DNA of 64,000 nucleotides from Nocardia sp. NBC_01730 (GCF_035920445.1 NZ_CP109162.1:8370001-8434000); one strand, 5' to 3'. Positions 47,936 through 58,078 are shown, counted from the stretch's first letter. Notes: generated by a model not told the origin, from the sequence alone. A program made the numbers and translations.

Positions 47936-48643
47936 GTGCGCGGGGTCGGGCGATCCGCGGCTGATCGGTTCGACGCGGGCGAATGGCGCCGGATTCGATG
48001 GTGGGCGTTGCTGAGTGTGTGCGTTCTTGCGGTGGTCGGGGTTGTCGCCTGGTTTACGCCGGTGCTCTCGGTGCGCACCGTGCGGATCGAGGGTGTGTCC
48101 GCGGTGCCCGAACAACAGGTGCGCGATCTGGTCGAGATTCCGTCCGGTCGCTCTATGCTGCGGATCGACACCACTGCGATCGCCCGACGGGTTGCGGGCA
48201 TTCCGAAAGTGCACACGGCGCGGGTGCAGCGGGTCTTTCCGTCCACGGTCCGGGTGACAGTAGTGGAGCGCGTTCCGGTGTTGTTCTACGTCAGCCCGCA
48301 GGGCGCGCATCTGCTGGACGCGCAGAGTGTGGAATTCGCGATCGAGGCCGCCGCGCCGATCGGCGTGCCGAAGGTGGTCACCGATCATCCGGGCAGCGAC
48401 GACCCGGTGACTCGCGCCGCGGTTTCGGTGCTCGCCGTTGCGCCCGTTGCACTGGGTATCCAGGTGGGTGAGGTTGTCGCACGGTCCATTTCGGATATTT
48501 CCCTGAATCTGAAGGACGGTCGCACGGTACTCTGGGGTGGGGCAAATGATGCCGAACGCAAGTCGGCGGTCGTGTTACCGCTGTTGACGCGCCCCGGAAC
48601 GGTGTTCGATGTTTCGAGTCCGAATCTGGTCACGGTAAGGTGA
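47936..48643 (+). CDS. ftsQ: Cell division protein FtsQ
   Basis: FtsQ is a bitopic membrane protein of the divisome. The 235-residue product has a short cytoplasmic part, one membrane helix (WWALLSVCVLAVVGVVAWF, about residues 22-40) and a POTRA domain (VRTVRIEGVSAVPEQQVRDLV), then the FtsQ C-terminal domain ending NLVTVR. The GTG start has CCGGA upstream, a weak site. A 353-bp gap follows before ftsZ. Confidence 0.94.
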   Translation: MRGVGRSAADRFDAGEWRRIRWWALLSVCVLAVVGVVAWFTPVLSVRTVRIEGVSAVPEQQVRDLVEIPSGRSMLRIDTTAIARRVAGIPKVHTARVQRVFPSTVRVTVVERVPVLFYVSPQGAHLLDAQSVEFAIEAAAPIGVPKVVTDHPGSDDPVTRAAVSVLAVAPVALGIQVGEVVARSISDISLNLKDGRTVLWGGANDAERKSAVVLPLLTRPGTVFDVSSPNLVTVR

Positions 48644-48844
48644 TCCACACCCATTGTGCCCAGGGAATTTTCGGTGGTCCGGGACGAGTTCCGACGCCGA
48701 GAAGGGGCCCTGGGGGCAACCGTTCACCATACGATGTGTGGAGCGGCGAGACGAGCGGGATCACACAAGATTCTGACTTTCGTTTCGGCGCGCCTGCGCG
48801 CGTATCGCGCCGGCTGCGAATAGCGTTCCGCACCAGTCGGATAC

Positions 48845-48934
48845 TTGACATTACGCTAACCCTATGGTTCAGGTTTAGGGTTTGCCGAGCCGCGGGTCGC
48901 TTCCCTGAAGCGACCCGACCCACGGATCGGGTCG
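48845..48934 (+). promoter_or_regulatory. ftsZ upstream region: TTGACA box, dyad and tandem hairpins
   Basis: TTGACA is at 48845-48850; no good -10 follows at 17 bp (TATGGT lies 12 bp away). AACCCTA and TAGGGTT form an inverted repeat around it. Then come a perfect 10-bp hairpin GGGTCGCTTC-CCT-GAAGCGACCC (48894-48916) and a 6-bp one (48916-48934) sharing a base, in the ftsZ leader. The layout allows attenuation or mRNA stability control. The rest of the gap (48644-48844) shows nothing I can name. Confidence 0.45.
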
Positions 48935-48996
48935 AAAAGGCAACGTGCCGAGAATCCGGAAACGACAGGCTTTAGATCGAAGGAAGGCCAGAGCCC

Positions 48997-50229
48997 ATGA
49001 CGCCCCCGCACAACTACCTTGCGGTGATCAAGGTCGTCGGTATCGGCGGCGGCGGTGTGAATGCCGTCAACCGGATGATCGAACAGGGACTCAAAGGTGT
49101 CGAGTTCATCGCGGTCAACACCGACGCACAGGCCCTGCTGATGAGCGATGCCGACGTCAAACTCGACGTCGGCCGCGAGCTCACCCGCGGTCTCGGAGCC
49201 GGCGCCGACCCCGAGGTCGGCCGTAAGGCCGCCGAGGACCACAAGGACGAGATCGAAGAGGTGCTCAAGGGCGCCGACATGGTCTTCGTCACCGCGGGCG
49301 AGGGCGGTGGCACCGGTACCGGCGGCGCCCCGGTCGTCGCGCAGATCGCGCGCAAGCTCGGCGCGCTCACCATCGGCGTGGTGACACGTCCGTTCTCGTT
49401 CGAGGGCAAGCGGCGCGGCAATCAGGCCGAGGTGGGCATCAACCTGCTGCGTGAGTCCTGCGACACGCTCATCGTTATTCCGAACGACCGGCTGCTGCAG
49501 CTCGGCGACGCGGCGGTGAGCCTGATGGACGCGTTCCGCTCCGCGGACGAGGTGCTGCTCAACGGTGTACAGGGCATCACCGACCTGATCACCACCCCCG
49601 GCCTGATCAACGTCGACTTCGCCGACGTCAAGAGCGTGATGTCGGGCGCGGGCAGCGCATTGATGGGCATCGGTTCGGCGCGCGGCGAAGGCCGTTCGGT
49701 CAAAGCGGCCGAGTCCGCGATCAATTCGCCGCTGCTCGAGGCGTCCATGGACGGCGCGCACGGTGTGCTGCTGTCGATCGCGGGCGGGTCGGATCTGGGC
49801 CTGTTCGAGATCAACGAGGCGGCGTCGCTGGTGCAGGAGGCCGCGCACATCGAGGCCAACATCATCTTCGGAACCGTGATCGACGACTCGCTCGGCGACG
49901 AGGTGCGGGTCACCGTAATCGCCGCGGGCTTCGACGGCGGCGGCCCCGCCCGGCGCACCTTCGACGCCACGAGCCGGAGCACCATCGGTTCGGCGCGGTC
50001 CGGCGAGATCGGGCAGAGCCGCACCAGCGAGGTCGCGGCGCGCAGCACCGACGCAACGGCGAGCACCAGCAGTCGAGGCTCGGTGCCGAGCTATCGCGAC
50101 ACCGAACGGCCGCGCCCGCTGTCCGAGCCGACCGTCGCGAACAATTCGCGCTCGCACATCCAGCCGCCGGATGCCGACGGCGACGATGACGACGACGTGG
50201 ACGTGCCGTCCTTCATGCGGAGGGGCTAG
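48997..50229 (+). CDS. ftsZ: Cell division GTPase FtsZ
   Basis: FtsZ forms the cytokinetic ring. The 410-residue tubulin homologue has the signature GGGTGTGG (103-110), the [10 protein letters not shown] loop and the T7-loop region around [12 protein letters not shown] variable Ser/Arg/Glu-rich linker leads to the C-terminal peptide [11 protein letters not shown], the docking site for SepF and FtsW. The ATG has GAAGGAAGG about ten bases upstream. Long leader hairpins suggest its expression is tuned separately. A large hairpin follows. Confidence 0.98.
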   Translation: MTPPHNYLAVIKVVGIGGGGVNAVNRMIEQGLKGVEFIAVNTDAQALLMSDADVKLDVGRELTRGLGAGADPEVGRKAAEDHKDEIEEVLKGADMVFVTAGEGGGTGTGGAPVVAQIARKLGALTIGVVTRPFSFEGKRRGNQAEVGINLLRESCDTLIVIPNDRLLQLGDAAVSLMDAFRSADEVLLNGVQGITDLITTPGLINVDFADVKSVMSGAGSALMGIGSARGEGRSVKAAESAINSPLLEASMDGAHGVLLSIAGGSDLGLFEINEAASLVQEAAHIEANIIFGTVIDDSLGDEVRVTVIAAGFDGGGPARRTFDATSRSTIGSARSGEIGQSRTSEVAARSTDATASTSSRGSVPSYRDTERPRPLSEPTVANNSRSHIQPPDADGDDDDDVDVPSFMRRG

Positions 50230-50251
50230 CAGCTGGAAAGTGGTTCCGGCG

Positions 50252-50302
50252 AAGGCCGGGACCGAGCTCGGAATTGTGGTGAGCTCCCGGCCTTTGGCCG
50301 GG
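50252..50302. terminator. Interrupted hairpin after ftsZ
   Basis: AAGGCCGG...GAGCTC pairs with GAGCTC-CCGGCCTT; alternatively CCCGGCC-TTT-GGCCGGG folds on its own at 50286-50302. Both would end ftsZ transcripts before pgeF, which has its own -10. Confidence 0.5.
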
Positions 50303-50461
50303 ATGCGCGGGGTAAGCGGGGCACAGTGGGTCGGTGCCCCGGGTGGGGCAAGCGATATCGTGAAAGTCGGCGTAGGGGGAGTGCGTTTCGTGATCCGAAG
50401 ACAGTGCGGGGGATCAATCCGACCCTACGTGGGCATTTCCTCGGCGCTCGCTCAGCGCTAC

Positions 50462-50467
50462 TAGGCT
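50462..50467 (+). promoter_or_regulatory. -10 hexamer of leaderless pgeF
   Basis: TAGGCT is followed by six bases and the ATG; no ribosome binding site. Confidence 0.45.
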
Positions 50468-50473
50468 CGTCGC

Positions 50474-51202
50474 ATGACTGTTGCGGCGATTACTACTGTT
50501 CGACGGGTCACGACGACCAGGGCTGGGGGCTTCTCGGCGCCGCCGTACGACTCGTTCAACCTAGGCGACCACGTCGGTGACGATCCGGCGGCGGTGCGGC
50601 GCAATCGGGATCGGCTGGCCCAAGGGATCGGCCTGACGCCCGACCGCCTGGTGTGGATGGAACAGATTCACGGTCGCAACATCGAAATCGTCGACGGCCC
50701 GAGGCAGCAGCCGGTTCCCGCGACCGATGCCCTGGTCACCACCGTGGCAGGTCTCGCGCTCATCGTACTCACCGCCGACTGCGTCCCCATTCTGCTGTCC
50801 GATGACGAGGCGGGCGTGATCGCGGCGGTGCACGCCGGACGCATCGGCGCCCGCATCGGCATCGTTCCGCGCGTGCTCGACGCCATGGTGTCCGTCGGTG
50901 CACGCCTGGACCGCATCGGCGCCTTCCTCGGGCCCGCCGCTTCCGGCCGCCAGTACGAAGTTCCCGCCGCGATGCGCGACGATGTCGAGGCGCACCTGCC
51001 AGGCAGCGCCACCACCACCGTCCGCGGCACCCCCGCGCTCGACCTGCGCGCCGGAATCTCCCGGCAGCTCACCGAGGCCGGGGTCGCCGGGGTCGCCGTC
51101 GACCCCCGCTGCACCATCGAGGACCGCACTCTGTTCAGCCATCGTCGTGGAGCTCCGACCGGCCGGATCGGCGGGCTGATTTGGCGGGAGGCCATAGCGT
51201 GA
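50474..51202 (+). CDS. pgeF: PgeF/YfiH family protein (LACC1-like)
   Basis: The 242-residue protein has the family residues in VWMEQIHGRNIEIV, LTADCVPILL and AVHAGRIGARIGIV, with His, Cys and His that bind zinc at the active site. Family members in bacteria act as purine nucleoside enzymes or edit mis-built peptidoglycan precursors (PgeF removes Ser from UDP-MurNAc); the latter suits a dcw location. A leaderless start is likely. The stop overlaps a cassette mini-ORF leading into yggS. Confidence 0.88.
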   Translation: MTVAAITTVRRVTTTRAGGFSAPPYDSFNLGDHVGDDPAAVRRNRDRLAQGIGLTPDRLVWMEQIHGRNIEIVDGPRQQPVPATDALVTTVAGLALIVLTADCVPILLSDDEAGVIAAVHAGRIGARIGIVPRVLDAMVSVGARLDRIGAFLGPAASGRQYEVPAAMRDDVEAHLPGSATTTVRGTPALDLRAGISRQLTEAGVAGVAVDPRCTIEDRTLFSHRRGAPTGRIGGLIWREAIA

Positions 51203-51279
51203 GGAAGCGTCGACGAGTGAGCGGAGGGCGCGGGGCGCAGTCGCGCATGACGGAGCCGAGCGTCAGCGAGGTGCCCTGA
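51199..51279 (+). CDS. Cassette mini-ORF linking pgeF and yggS
   Basis: A 26-codon frame from GTG overlapping the pgeF stop to TGA overlapping the yggS ATG (TGATG). It ends MTEPSVSEVP, matching the common cassette end. The front half has diverged (VRKRRRVSGG). Confidence 0.35.
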   Translation: MRKRRRVSGGRGAQSRMTEPSVSEVP

Positions 51280-52040
51280 TGAGCGCCGAGGCCGAGACTG
51301 TGGTGTCCGAGGCGCACGCGGCCAGAACCGCCGAGTTGAAAGCCAACCTGTCGGGTCTGCTCGCGCGGGTCGACGCGGCCTGCGCGGCGGCGGGCCGGGC
51401 TCCGGGCTCCGTGCGGCTGCTGCCGGTGACGAAATTCTTCCCTGCCTCCGACGTGGCGATCCTGCATCGGCTCGGTCGACGCGAGTTCGGCGAGTCACGC
51501 GAGCAGGAAGCCACCACCAAGGTGACGGCATTGCGTGACGAAGGACTCGCCGACATCAGCTGGCACATGATCGGGCGGTTGCAACGGAACAAGGCGAAGG
51601 TCGTGGCCCGTTGGGCGCACACCGTCCACTCGGTCGACAGCGAACGTCTGGCAACCGCCCTTGACGCCGGTGCGCGGGCCGCGTTGGACGCCGGGGATCG
51701 TACCGGTCCGGTTCGGGTATTGCTCCAGGTGAGCCTGGACGACGACACCACGCGCGGCGGTGTGCCTGCGCACGATCTCGCCGCGCTCGCCGAACAGGTC
51801 GCCGCCGCGCCGAGATTGCGGCTGTCCGGTCTGATGGCGATTCCGCCCTTGGGGGCGGAGTCTGATGCGGCATTCGCACGAATTGCGATGTTGCACACTC
51901 TGCTGTTGGCCGATCATCCGGACGCGACGGAACTTTCCGCGGGAATGTCCGGCGATCTGGAATCGGCGATCGAACACGGTTCGACGGTTGTGCGTGTCGG
52001 TACCGCCTTGATGGGCGCTCGGCCGATAACCTCGGCGTAG
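51279..52040 (+). CDS. PLP-binding protein, YggS/PLPBP family
   Basis: The 253-residue protein resembles YggS/PROSC, a pyridoxal phosphate carrier with an alanine racemase-like barrel but no known catalysis. The PLP lysine is in [12 protein letters not shown]. Other family regions are [25 protein letters not shown] and [25 protein letters not shown]. It keeps amino-acid and PLP pools in balance and is a fixed neighbour of sepF in Gram-positives. Confidence 0.93.
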   Translation: MSAEAETVVSEAHAARTAELKANLSGLLARVDAACAAAGRAPGSVRLLPVTKFFPASDVAILHRLGRREFGESREQEATTKVTALRDEGLADISWHMIGRLQRNKAKVVARWAHTVHSVDSERLATALDAGARAALDAGDRTGPVRVLLQVSLDDDTTRGGVPAHDLAALAEQVAAAPRLRLSGLMAIPPLGAESDAAFARIAMLHTLLLADHPDATELSAGMSGDLESAIEHGSTVVRVGTALMGARPITSA

Positions 52041-52048
52041 CAAAGAAA

Positions 52049-52091
52049 CCTCATCAGTCACATTCGACACATATGCTGGGGACTGACGAGG
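52049..52091 (+). promoter_or_regulatory. sepF promoter region with inverted repeat
   Basis: CCTCATCAGTC and GACTGACGAGG are an 11-bp inverted repeat with one mismatch flanking a TATGCT -10-like hexamer, suggesting a regulated promoter for sepF. Confidence 0.4.
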
Positions 52092-52148
52092 GGCTGAGCA
52101 AGACTTCAACACCCGGCCGCCACCGGGGCCGAAGGAAGGTCGACCAGA

Positions 52149-52232
52149 ATGAGCGAGCGCAGCGAACGAATAATCGACGCAGCCACCTTCGTGGTCATGA
52201 CGGCGCCGAGCGACAGCGAGGCGCGGTCATGA
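52149..52232 (+). CDS. Cassette mini-ORF in front of sepF
   Basis: A 27-codon frame has its own good ribosome binding site (GAAGGAAGG about ten bases before the ATG) and ends with TGA overlapping the sepF ATG. The peptide starts [20 protein letters not shown]. Its hairpin is CCAC-CTTC-GTGG where other copies have CCGAG/CTCGG, a compensated change. sepF has no equally good site of its own, so this mini-ORF probably drives sepF translation. Confidence 0.5.
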   Translation: MSERSERIIDAATFVVMTAPSDSEARS

Positions 52233-53014
52233 GCACGCTGCACAAGTTCAAGGCGTACTTCGGCATGGTTCCGCTCGAGGATTACGAAGACGACTACGTC
52301 GACGACCGCGCCCCTCGGGGTGTGGACGAGCGCGGCGCGCGCCGGCCGAGGCCCCGTGACTACTCCGACCGCGACGGCTATGCCGATCGTTACGGCGAAG
52401 ATCGTTACGGTGCGGACCGTTTCGACGACGTCGAATACCCGGAGCCGGCCTACAAGTCGCCGTACAAGGCGGCGGGGTACCCGGTGTCGCGGCGCGACGA
52501 CTACGCCGACGAGCCCTACGGTGCCGACCGGTACGAGGCGTCGCGACGTCCCACCCGGATCGAGTCCGCCCCGTCGGGCCGGTTTCGTGCGGGCGGGAGT
52601 GCGCAGGTGCTGCGCGGAGCCACCCGGGGTGCGCTCGCCGTCGATCCCGACGCCGAGGAGCGCAGGCTGGAGGAGCGCGTGCGTCCCGAGCCCGCCCCGG
52701 TGCGGCGGCCCGGGATCTTCGAGGACGGAGGCCCCTTGTCCAAGATCACGACGCTGCGCCCGCGCGACTACAGCGAGGCACGGATCATCGGCGAGCGCTT
52801 CCGTGAGGGCAACCCGGTGATCATGGACCTGGTCGAACTGAGCAACGCCGACGCCAAGCGTCTGGTCGACTTCGCCGCTGGCTTGGCGTTTGCCCTGCGT
52901 GGCTCCTTCGACAAAGTCGCGACGAAAGTGTTCCTGCTCTCACCGGCTGATGTCGATGTATCGGCCGAAGAACGCCGACGCATCGCCGAAACCGGCTTCT
53001 ACAACCAGAAATAA
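52229..53014 (+). CDS. sepF: Cell division protein SepF
   Basis: SepF anchors FtsZ to the membrane in actinobacteria, which lack FtsA. The 261-residue protein starts [14 protein letters not shown], an amphipathic membrane-binding helix, followed by a long Asp/Arg/Tyr-rich disordered linker (about residues 17-165) and a globular domain with [22 protein letters not shown] and [17 protein letters not shown]. The linker is longer than in mycobacteria. The ATG at 52229 overlaps the cassette mini-ORF. Confidence 0.94.
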   Translation: MSTLHKFKAYFGMVPLEDYEDDYVDDRAPRGVDERGARRPRPRDYSDRDGYADRYGEDRYGADRFDDVEYPEPAYKSPYKAAGYPVSRRDDYADEPYGADRYEASRRPTRIESAPSGRFRAGGSAQVLRGATRGALAVDPDAEERRLEERVRPEPAPVRRPGIFEDGGPLSKITTLRPRDYSEARIIGERFREGNPVIMDLVELSNADAKRLVDFAAGLAFALRGSFDKVATKVFLLSPADVDVSAEERRRIAETGFYNQK

Positions 53015-53103
53015 GGTCGTGATGTGGGGGGTGAAGCAGACCGGTTGCCGGTGGTTCGGCGCGGTCATTTTGCGCGACGCGATTTTTGCGGCAGAGTGAA
53101 GTC

Positions 53104-53406
53104 GTGGCCTTGTTCGCGGTGCTGTACTTCGTACTGTTCATCTTCTGGCTGTTGCTGATCAGCCGAGTGATCATCGAGTTCATCCGTAGCTTTGCCCGCG
53201 ACTGGCGGCCGACCGGTGTCGTGGTCGTCGTGCTGGAGGTGATCTTCACGATCACCGACCCTCCGGTGAAACTCCTGAGGCGATTGATACCTCCCGTGTC
53301 ACTGGGGGGAATTCGCCTGGATCTGTCGATAATGGTCCTGCTTTTCATCGTGTTCATCTTGATGTCGATCGTGGGCAGGCTCGGACAACCGGTAGCTCCG
53401 GTGTGA
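53104..53406 (+). CDS. YggT family membrane protein
   Basis: The 100-residue protein has two hydrophobic helices at the ends (about residues 3-25 and 75-95) with an RDWRPTGVVVVVLEVIFTITDPPVKLLRRLIPP segment between, the YggT signature. Members sit between sepF and divIVA in Gram-positives and may aid division or osmotic response. The GTG at 53104 is chosen by length against Rv2146c. Confidence 0.9.
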   Translation: MALFAVLYFVLFIFWLLLISRVIIEFIRSFARDWRPTGVVVVVLEVIFTITDPPVKLLRRLIPPVSLGGIRLDLSIMVLLFIVFILMSIVGRLGQPVAPV

Positions 53407-53466
53407 CAGAATGGGCCGAGACGACAGCTTGCTAGATCTCCAAAAGACGCGCGAAGGGATCCTTCC

Positions 53467-54315
53467 ATGCCGCTGACCCCAGCCGATGTGCACAACGTCG
53501 CGTTCAGCAAACCACCGATCGGGAAGCGCGGCTACAACGAGGATGAAGTCGACGCCTTCCTGGATCTCGTGGAGCAGGAGCTTTCGCGTCTGATCGAGGA
53601 GAACGCCGATCTACGCCAGCGGGTCGCCGAATTAGACGCGGAACTGGCCGACGCCAAGAAGAATCGGGGTCCCGGCGCGGTGAACACCGCAAAACCTCCG
53701 GTGCCGCAGGCGCCGCCGCCGGAACCGATCAAGCCCCCTGTCCCGGTCGCGCCGCCCGCTCCGATGCAGGCGCCGGTGGCCAAGGACGCGCCGGGCGCGG
53801 ACGCGAACTTGCAGGCCGCCAAGGTGCTCAGCCTCGCCCAGGAGATGGCGGATCGGCTGACCAGCGACGCCAAGGTCGAAGCGGAGAACCTGCTGTCGAA
53901 CGCACGGGCGAATTCGGAGCGCCTGGTCGGTGACGCCCGAACTCGGTCGGAGGCCATGATCGCCGACGCCCGTCAGAAGTCGGACGCGATGCTGTCGGAC
54001 GCGCAGACCCGGTCGGACAGCCAGTTGCGCCTGGCCAAGGAGAAGGCCGACGCCCTGCAGGCCGACGCGGAACGCAAGCACACCGAGATCATGGCGACCA
54101 TCACCCAGCAGCGCACCGTGCTGGAGGGCCGGATCGAGCAGCTCAAGACGTTCGAGCGGGAGTACCGGGTGCGCTTGAAGTCGTACCTGGAGTCGCAGCT
54201 CGAGGAGCTGGAGAACCGTGGCTCGGCCGTCCCGGTCGACGGCGGTGAGGCGTTCGCCGACGCCAACACGGCGAACAACCTCGCGCCCGCCTCCTTCGCC
54301 AAGGGTGGCAAGTAG
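53467..54315 (+). CDS. wag31: DivIVA-family polar growth protein Wag31
   Basis: Wag31 is the pole-organising coiled-coil protein that directs apical wall growth. The 282-residue protein has the DivIVA N-terminal domain ([32 protein letters not shown]), a Pro-rich linker (about 77-105) and a long C-terminal coiled coil with repeated DARxxSxAM units. The linker holds the usual site for Ser/Thr kinases; PknL in this window is a possible partner. The ATG has AAGGGATCCTT upstream, which can fold over its own Shine-Dalgarno bases. Confidence 0.96.
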   Translation: MPLTPADVHNVAFSKPPIGKRGYNEDEVDAFLDLVEQELSRLIEENADLRQRVAELDAELADAKKNRGPGAVNTAKPPVPQAPPPEPIKPPVPVAPPAPMQAPVAKDAPGADANLQAAKVLSLAQEMADRLTSDAKVEAENLLSNARANSERLVGDARTRSEAMIADARQKSDAMLSDAQTRSDSQLRLAKEKADALQADAERKHTEIMATITQQRTVLEGRIEQLKTFEREYRVRLKSYLESQLEELENRGSAVPVDGGEAFADANTANNLAPASFAKGGK

Positions 54316-54391
54316 CGCGCCTCGCTCCGAGCGCAGCAGTTCATACCATTAGAGGAACTGTCGAGCCGCCTGGCATGCCTTGGGGGTCATC

Positions 54392-54592
54392 ATGCTCGTC
54401 TTGACGCTCGTTCTTGCCGCGATCGGCTTCGCCATGCTCGTGGCCGCGCTCACCACCGGATCGGTGCTCTGGGCGTGGGGATGCATCGTCGTGTGTGTCA
54501 TCGGTGCTGTTCTGCTGCTGGTGAGCGCCCTGTCTATGCGGAGGCCGGAGAGTGAATCCACGCCGCCTCCTGGTCGTCATGCCAAACGGTAA
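54392..54592 (+). CDS. Small two-helix membrane protein (Rv2144c position)
   Basis: The 66-residue protein has two membrane helices (about 1-22 and 27-48) and a polar Pro-rich tail (ESESTPPPGRHAKR). It occupies the place of Rv2144c after wag31. The function is unknown. An in-frame TTG at 54380 could add four residues; ATG 54392 is preferred. Confidence 0.75.
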   Translation: MLVLTLVLAAIGFAMLVAALTTGSVLWAWGCIVVCVIGAVLLLVSALSMRRPESESTPPPGRHAKR

Positions 54593-54624
54593 CCTGCCCT
54601 GCAAACTGGGTTGACCGCTCTGGC

Positions 54625-54630
54625 TAGAAT
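54625..54630 (+). promoter_or_regulatory. -10 of the ileS T-box transcript
   Basis: TAGAAT lies just before the T-box fold. TTGACC at 54611 is too near to be its -35, so only the -10 is supported. Confidence 0.4.
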
Positions 54631-54636
54631 CAAACA

Positions 54637-54862
54637 TGAATACGGCAGCGATCCGGCCATCACCGGGGAGTCTTCGGAAGAACGGCGGTACGGCCCTCGG
54701 GTCGGACGCTCAGTAGAACCGAACGGGTGAGCCCGTCACAGCTCCCAATGAGAGGTCCGGCGAGTCCTGCGCCGGACAAGCGGGGTGGTACCGCGGTTTC
54801 GGCGCACCGGGCGCTGTCATCGTCCCCGTGCCAACGACACGGCACGAGGAGACGCATCCGCG
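54637..54862 (+). ncRNA. Ile-tRNA-sensing T-box riboswitch (translational type)
   Basis: The leader has an ultrashort stem I with an ATC isoleucine specifier (in GCCATCACCGGGGAG), a stem GTCCGGCG/CGCCGGAC and the conserved T-box TGGTACCGCGG at 54786-54796 whose bulge reads the tRNA acceptor end. No terminator follows; the ribosome binding GAGGAG just before the ATG can be sequestered instead. This is the known ileS T-box class of Nocardia and mycobacteria, which switches translation on when uncharged tRNA-Ile binds. Confidence 0.93.
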
Positions 54863-57800
54863 ATGGCGGACCACACTTCCAGCCCCAGCGCGTACCCACG
54901 GGTCGACCTCGGCGTCGGCAACGGGACATCGTTCCCCGAGATGGAGCGCCGTGTGCTCGACGCATGGGCGGCCGCCGACACCTTCCGCGCAAGTATCGAA
55001 AACCGTTCCGGCGCATCGGAGTTCGTCTTCTATGACGGTCCGCCCTTTGCGAACGGTCTGCCGCATTACGGCCATTTGCTCACCGGGTATGTCAAGGACC
55101 TCGTCCCACGTTTCCAGACCATGCGCGGCAAGAGGGTCGATCGCCGATTCGGCTGGGATTGCCACGGATTGCCGGCGGAAATCGAAGCGGAAAAGCAGCT
55201 CGGTATCACGGACAAATCACAGATCGACGCAATGGGTCTGGCGGAATTCAACGCGGCTTGTAAATCGTCGGTGCTGCGCTACACCGGGGAATGGCGCGAC
55301 TACGTGACGCGCCAAGCCCGCTGGGTCGACTTCGACAACGACTACAAGACGTTGGATACCAACTTCATGGAGTCGGTGATGTGGGCGTTCAAGTCGCTCT
55401 ACGACAAAGGCCTGATCTATCAGGGCTTCCGGGTGCTTCCCTACAGCTGGTACGAGCAGACGCCGTTGTCGAATCAGGAGACCCGGCTCGATGACGCGTA
55501 CAAGATGCGTCAGGACCCCGCGGTCACCGTCGACATGGTGCTGCGTGTATCCGCCGACCATCCGCTGCGCGAACTCGACGGTGCCAACGCGCTGATCTGG
55601 ACGACCACGCCGTGGACACTGCCGTCGAACCTGGCGATCGCGGTGCACCCCGACATCCGCTACGTGCACCTGCGCGCGGCCGACGGCAAGCGCTATCTGC
55701 TGGCCGCCGAGCGGGTCTTGCACTACGCGCGAGAGTTCGGTGAGGACCCCGAGGTGCTCGGCGAGTACGACGGCGCGGCGCTGGCCGACCTGTCCTATGC
55801 TCCGCCGTTCGACTTCTTCCTCGGCCACCCGCACGCGCACCGTGTGCTCACTGCCGACTACGTGACCACCGACTCCGGCACCGGAATCGTGCATCTCGCC
55901 CCGGCCTTCGGCGAGGAGGACATGGATGTGGCCACGGCCAACGGAATCGAACTGGTGCAGCCGTTGGATCCGGGCGGCAAGTTCACCTCGATGGTGCCGC
56001 CGTATGAGGGCCTGATGGTGTTCGACGCCAACCCGGTGATCATCAAGGACCTCAAGTCCGCGGGAAAGCTGCTGCGGCACGAGACGATCGAACACTCCTA
56101 CCCGCACAGCTGGCGCTCCGGCCAGCCGCTGATCTACATGGCGGTGCCGTCCTGGTTCGTCGCGGTGACCACCTTCCGTGACCGGATGGTCGAGCTGAAC
56201 AAGCAGATCACCTGGGTGCCCGAGCATATGAGGGATGGTCAGTTCGGCAAGTGGCTCGAAGGCGCGCGGGACTGGAACATCAGCCGCAACCGCTACTGGG
56301 GCAGCCCTATCCCGGTATGGCTCTCCGACGACCCGTCCTATCCGCGCGTCGACGTATACGGCTCTCTCGACGAGCTGGAACGTGACTTCGGCGTGCGCCC
56401 GACCGACCTGCACCGGCCGACGATCGACGAGCTCACCCGGCCGAATCCCGATGATCCGACCGGCAAGTCGACCATGCGCCGGGTACCGGAGGTGCTGGAC
56501 TGCTGGTTCGAGTCCGGCTCGATGCCGTTCGCCCAGGTGCACTATCCGTTCGAGAACAACGAGTGGTTCGACACCCACTTCCCCGGCGACTTCATCGTCG
56601 AATACAACGGGCAGACCAGGGGCTGGTTCTACAACCTGCACGTGCTGTCCACCGCGCTCTTCGACAGCCCTTCCTTCAAAACCGTTGTCGCCCATGGCAT
56701 CGTGCTCGGCGACGATGGACTGAAGATGAGCAAGTCCAAGGGCAACTACCCGGACGTGAACGAGGTGTTCGACCGGGATGGCTCCGACGCCATGCGCTGG
56801 TTCCTGATGAGCTCGCCGATCCTGCGTGGCGGCAATCTCATCGTCACCGAGCGCGGCATCCGCGAGGGCGTCGGCCACGCGCTGCGGCCGCTGTGGAACA
56901 CGTGGACCTTCCTGCAGCTGTACGCGTCGAAGCCCGGGTCGTGGCGAACGGACTCGACCAACGTGCTGGACCGCTACATCCTGGCGAAGCTGGCGCAGAC
57001 CAGGGACGTGATGACCGAGGCGTTGGAGGTCTACGATATCGCCGGCGCCTGCGAGGAGTTGCGCTCGTTCGCCGACGCGCTGACCAACTGGTATGTGCGC
57101 CGGTCGCGTTCGCGGTTCTGGAGCGAGGACCGCGACGCGGTGGACACCCTGCACACGGTGCTGGAGGTGGTCACCCGGCTGGCCGCGCCGCTGCTGCCGT
57201 TGCTCACTGAGGTGATCTGGCGCGGTTTGACCGGCGGTGACTCGGTGCATCTGGCCGACTGGCCTGCGGGAGCGGAGCCTGCGGAGCGACCAGAAAAGGC
57301 AGCGGATGTGCTTCCCCACGATCCGGAACTGGTCGCCGCCATGGACGAGGTGCGCGTGGTGTGCTCGACGGTGTTGAGCCTGCGCAAGGCACAGAACCTG
57401 CGGGTGCGGCTGCCGCTGGCCGAGGTCACCATCGCCGCGGCCGACGCCGAGCGGTTGGCGCCGTTCGCGGACATCATCGCCGACGAAGTCAACGTCAAGA
57501 AGGTGGATCTGACCACCGACGTGGACATGCACGGCCGCTTCGAGCTGGTGGTCAACGCCCGCGCCGCGGGTCCGCGCCTCGGCAAGGACGTGCAGACGGT
57601 GATCAAGGCGGTCAAGGCGGGGGAGTGGTCCGAGGACGCCGACGGTGTGGTGACCGCGGCCGGAATCACCCTGCTGCCAGAGGAATACACCCAGCGCCTT
57701 GTCGCGGCCGAGCCGGAGTCCACCTCGGCACTGCCCGGCAACGCGGGCCTGGTGGTGCTGAACTCGGTGGTCACCGAGGAACTGGAGGCCGAGGGCTGGG

Positions 57801-58030
57801 CCCGCGACCTGATCCGAGACCTGCAGGAGACCAGGAAGTCCTCCGGTTTGGACGTCTCCGACCGCATCACCGTGGTTCTCGACATCCCCACCGAGCGGGC
57901 GGCGTGGGCCGAAAACCACCGCGCCCTGATCGCGGGCGAGATCCTCGCCACCACAGTCATATTCGGTGACGCAGGCCCCGACGCCGTCGATCTCATCGGT
58001 GGCGTGCGGGCGAAGGTCACCAAGGCCTGA
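54863..58030 (+). CDS. ileS: Isoleucyl-tRNA synthetase
   Basis: IleS charges tRNA-Ile. The 1055-residue protein has the HIGH-type motif PHYGH (67-71), the editing domain ([17 protein letters not shown]) and KMSKS near residue 621. Its length and C-terminal region are those of the eukaryote-like IleS2 type common in actinobacteria, often less sensitive to mupirocin. The ATG at 54863 follows GAGGAG and the T-box leader. A terminator follows. Confidence 0.97.
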   Translation: MADHTSSPSAYPRVDLGVGNGTSFPEMERRVLDAWAAADTFRASIENRSGASEFVFYDGPPFANGLPHYGHLLTGYVKDLVPRFQTMRGKRVDRRFGWDCHGLPAEIEAEKQLGITDKSQIDAMGLAEFNAACKSSVLRYTGEWRDYVTRQARWVDFDNDYKTLDTNFMESVMWAFKSLYDKGLIYQGFRVLPYSWYEQTPLSNQETRLDDAYKMRQDPAVTVDMVLRVSADHPLRELDGANALIWTTTPWTLPSNLAIAVHPDIRYVHLRAADGKRYLLAAERVLHYAREFGEDPEVLGEYDGAALADLSYAPPFDFFLGHPHAHRVLTADYVTTDSGTGIVHLAPAFGEEDMDVATANGIELVQPLDPGGKFTSMVPPYEGLMVFDANPVIIKDLKSAGKLLRHETIEHSYPHSWRSGQPLIYMAVPSWFVAVTTFRDRMVELNKQITWVPEHMRDGQFGKWLEGARDWNISRNRYWGSPIPVWLSDDPSYPRVDVYGSLDELERDFGVRPTDLHRPTIDELTRPNPDDPTGKSTMRRVPEVLDCWFESGSMPFAQVHYPFENNEWFDTHFPGDFIVEYNGQTRGWFYNLHVLSTALFDSPSFKTVVAHGIVLGDDGLKMSKSKGNYPDVNEVFDRDGSDAMRWFLMSSPILRGGNLIVTERGIREGVGHALRPLWNTWTFLQLYASKPGSWRTDSTNVLDRYILAKLAQTRDVMTEALEVYDIAGACEELRSFADALTNWYVRRSRSRFWSEDRDAVDTLHTVLEVVTRLAAPLLPLLTEVIWRGLTGGDSVHLADWPAGAEPAERPEKAADVLPHDPELVAAMDEVRVVCSTVLSLRKAQNLRVRLPLAEVTIAAADAERLAPFADIIADEVNVKKVDLTTDVDMHGRFELVVNARAAGPRLGKDVQTVIKAVKAGEWSEDADGVVTAAGITLLPEEYTQRLVAAEPESTSALPGNAGLVVLNSVVTEELEAEGWARDLIRDLQETRKSSGLDVSDRITVVLDIPTERAAWAENHRALIAGEILATTVIFGDAGPDAVDLIGGVRAKVTKA

Positions 58031-58048
58031 CGGCCGAGGGCGAACCAG

Positions 58049-58078
58049 TCGGGGCGGGACCGAAAGGTCCCGCCCCGA
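58049..58078. terminator. Terminator after ileS
   Basis: A perfect 13-bp stem (TCGGGGCGGGACC) with a GAAA loop lies 18 bp after the ileS stop. The next 185 bp (58079-58263) show nothing I can name. Confidence 0.75.
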
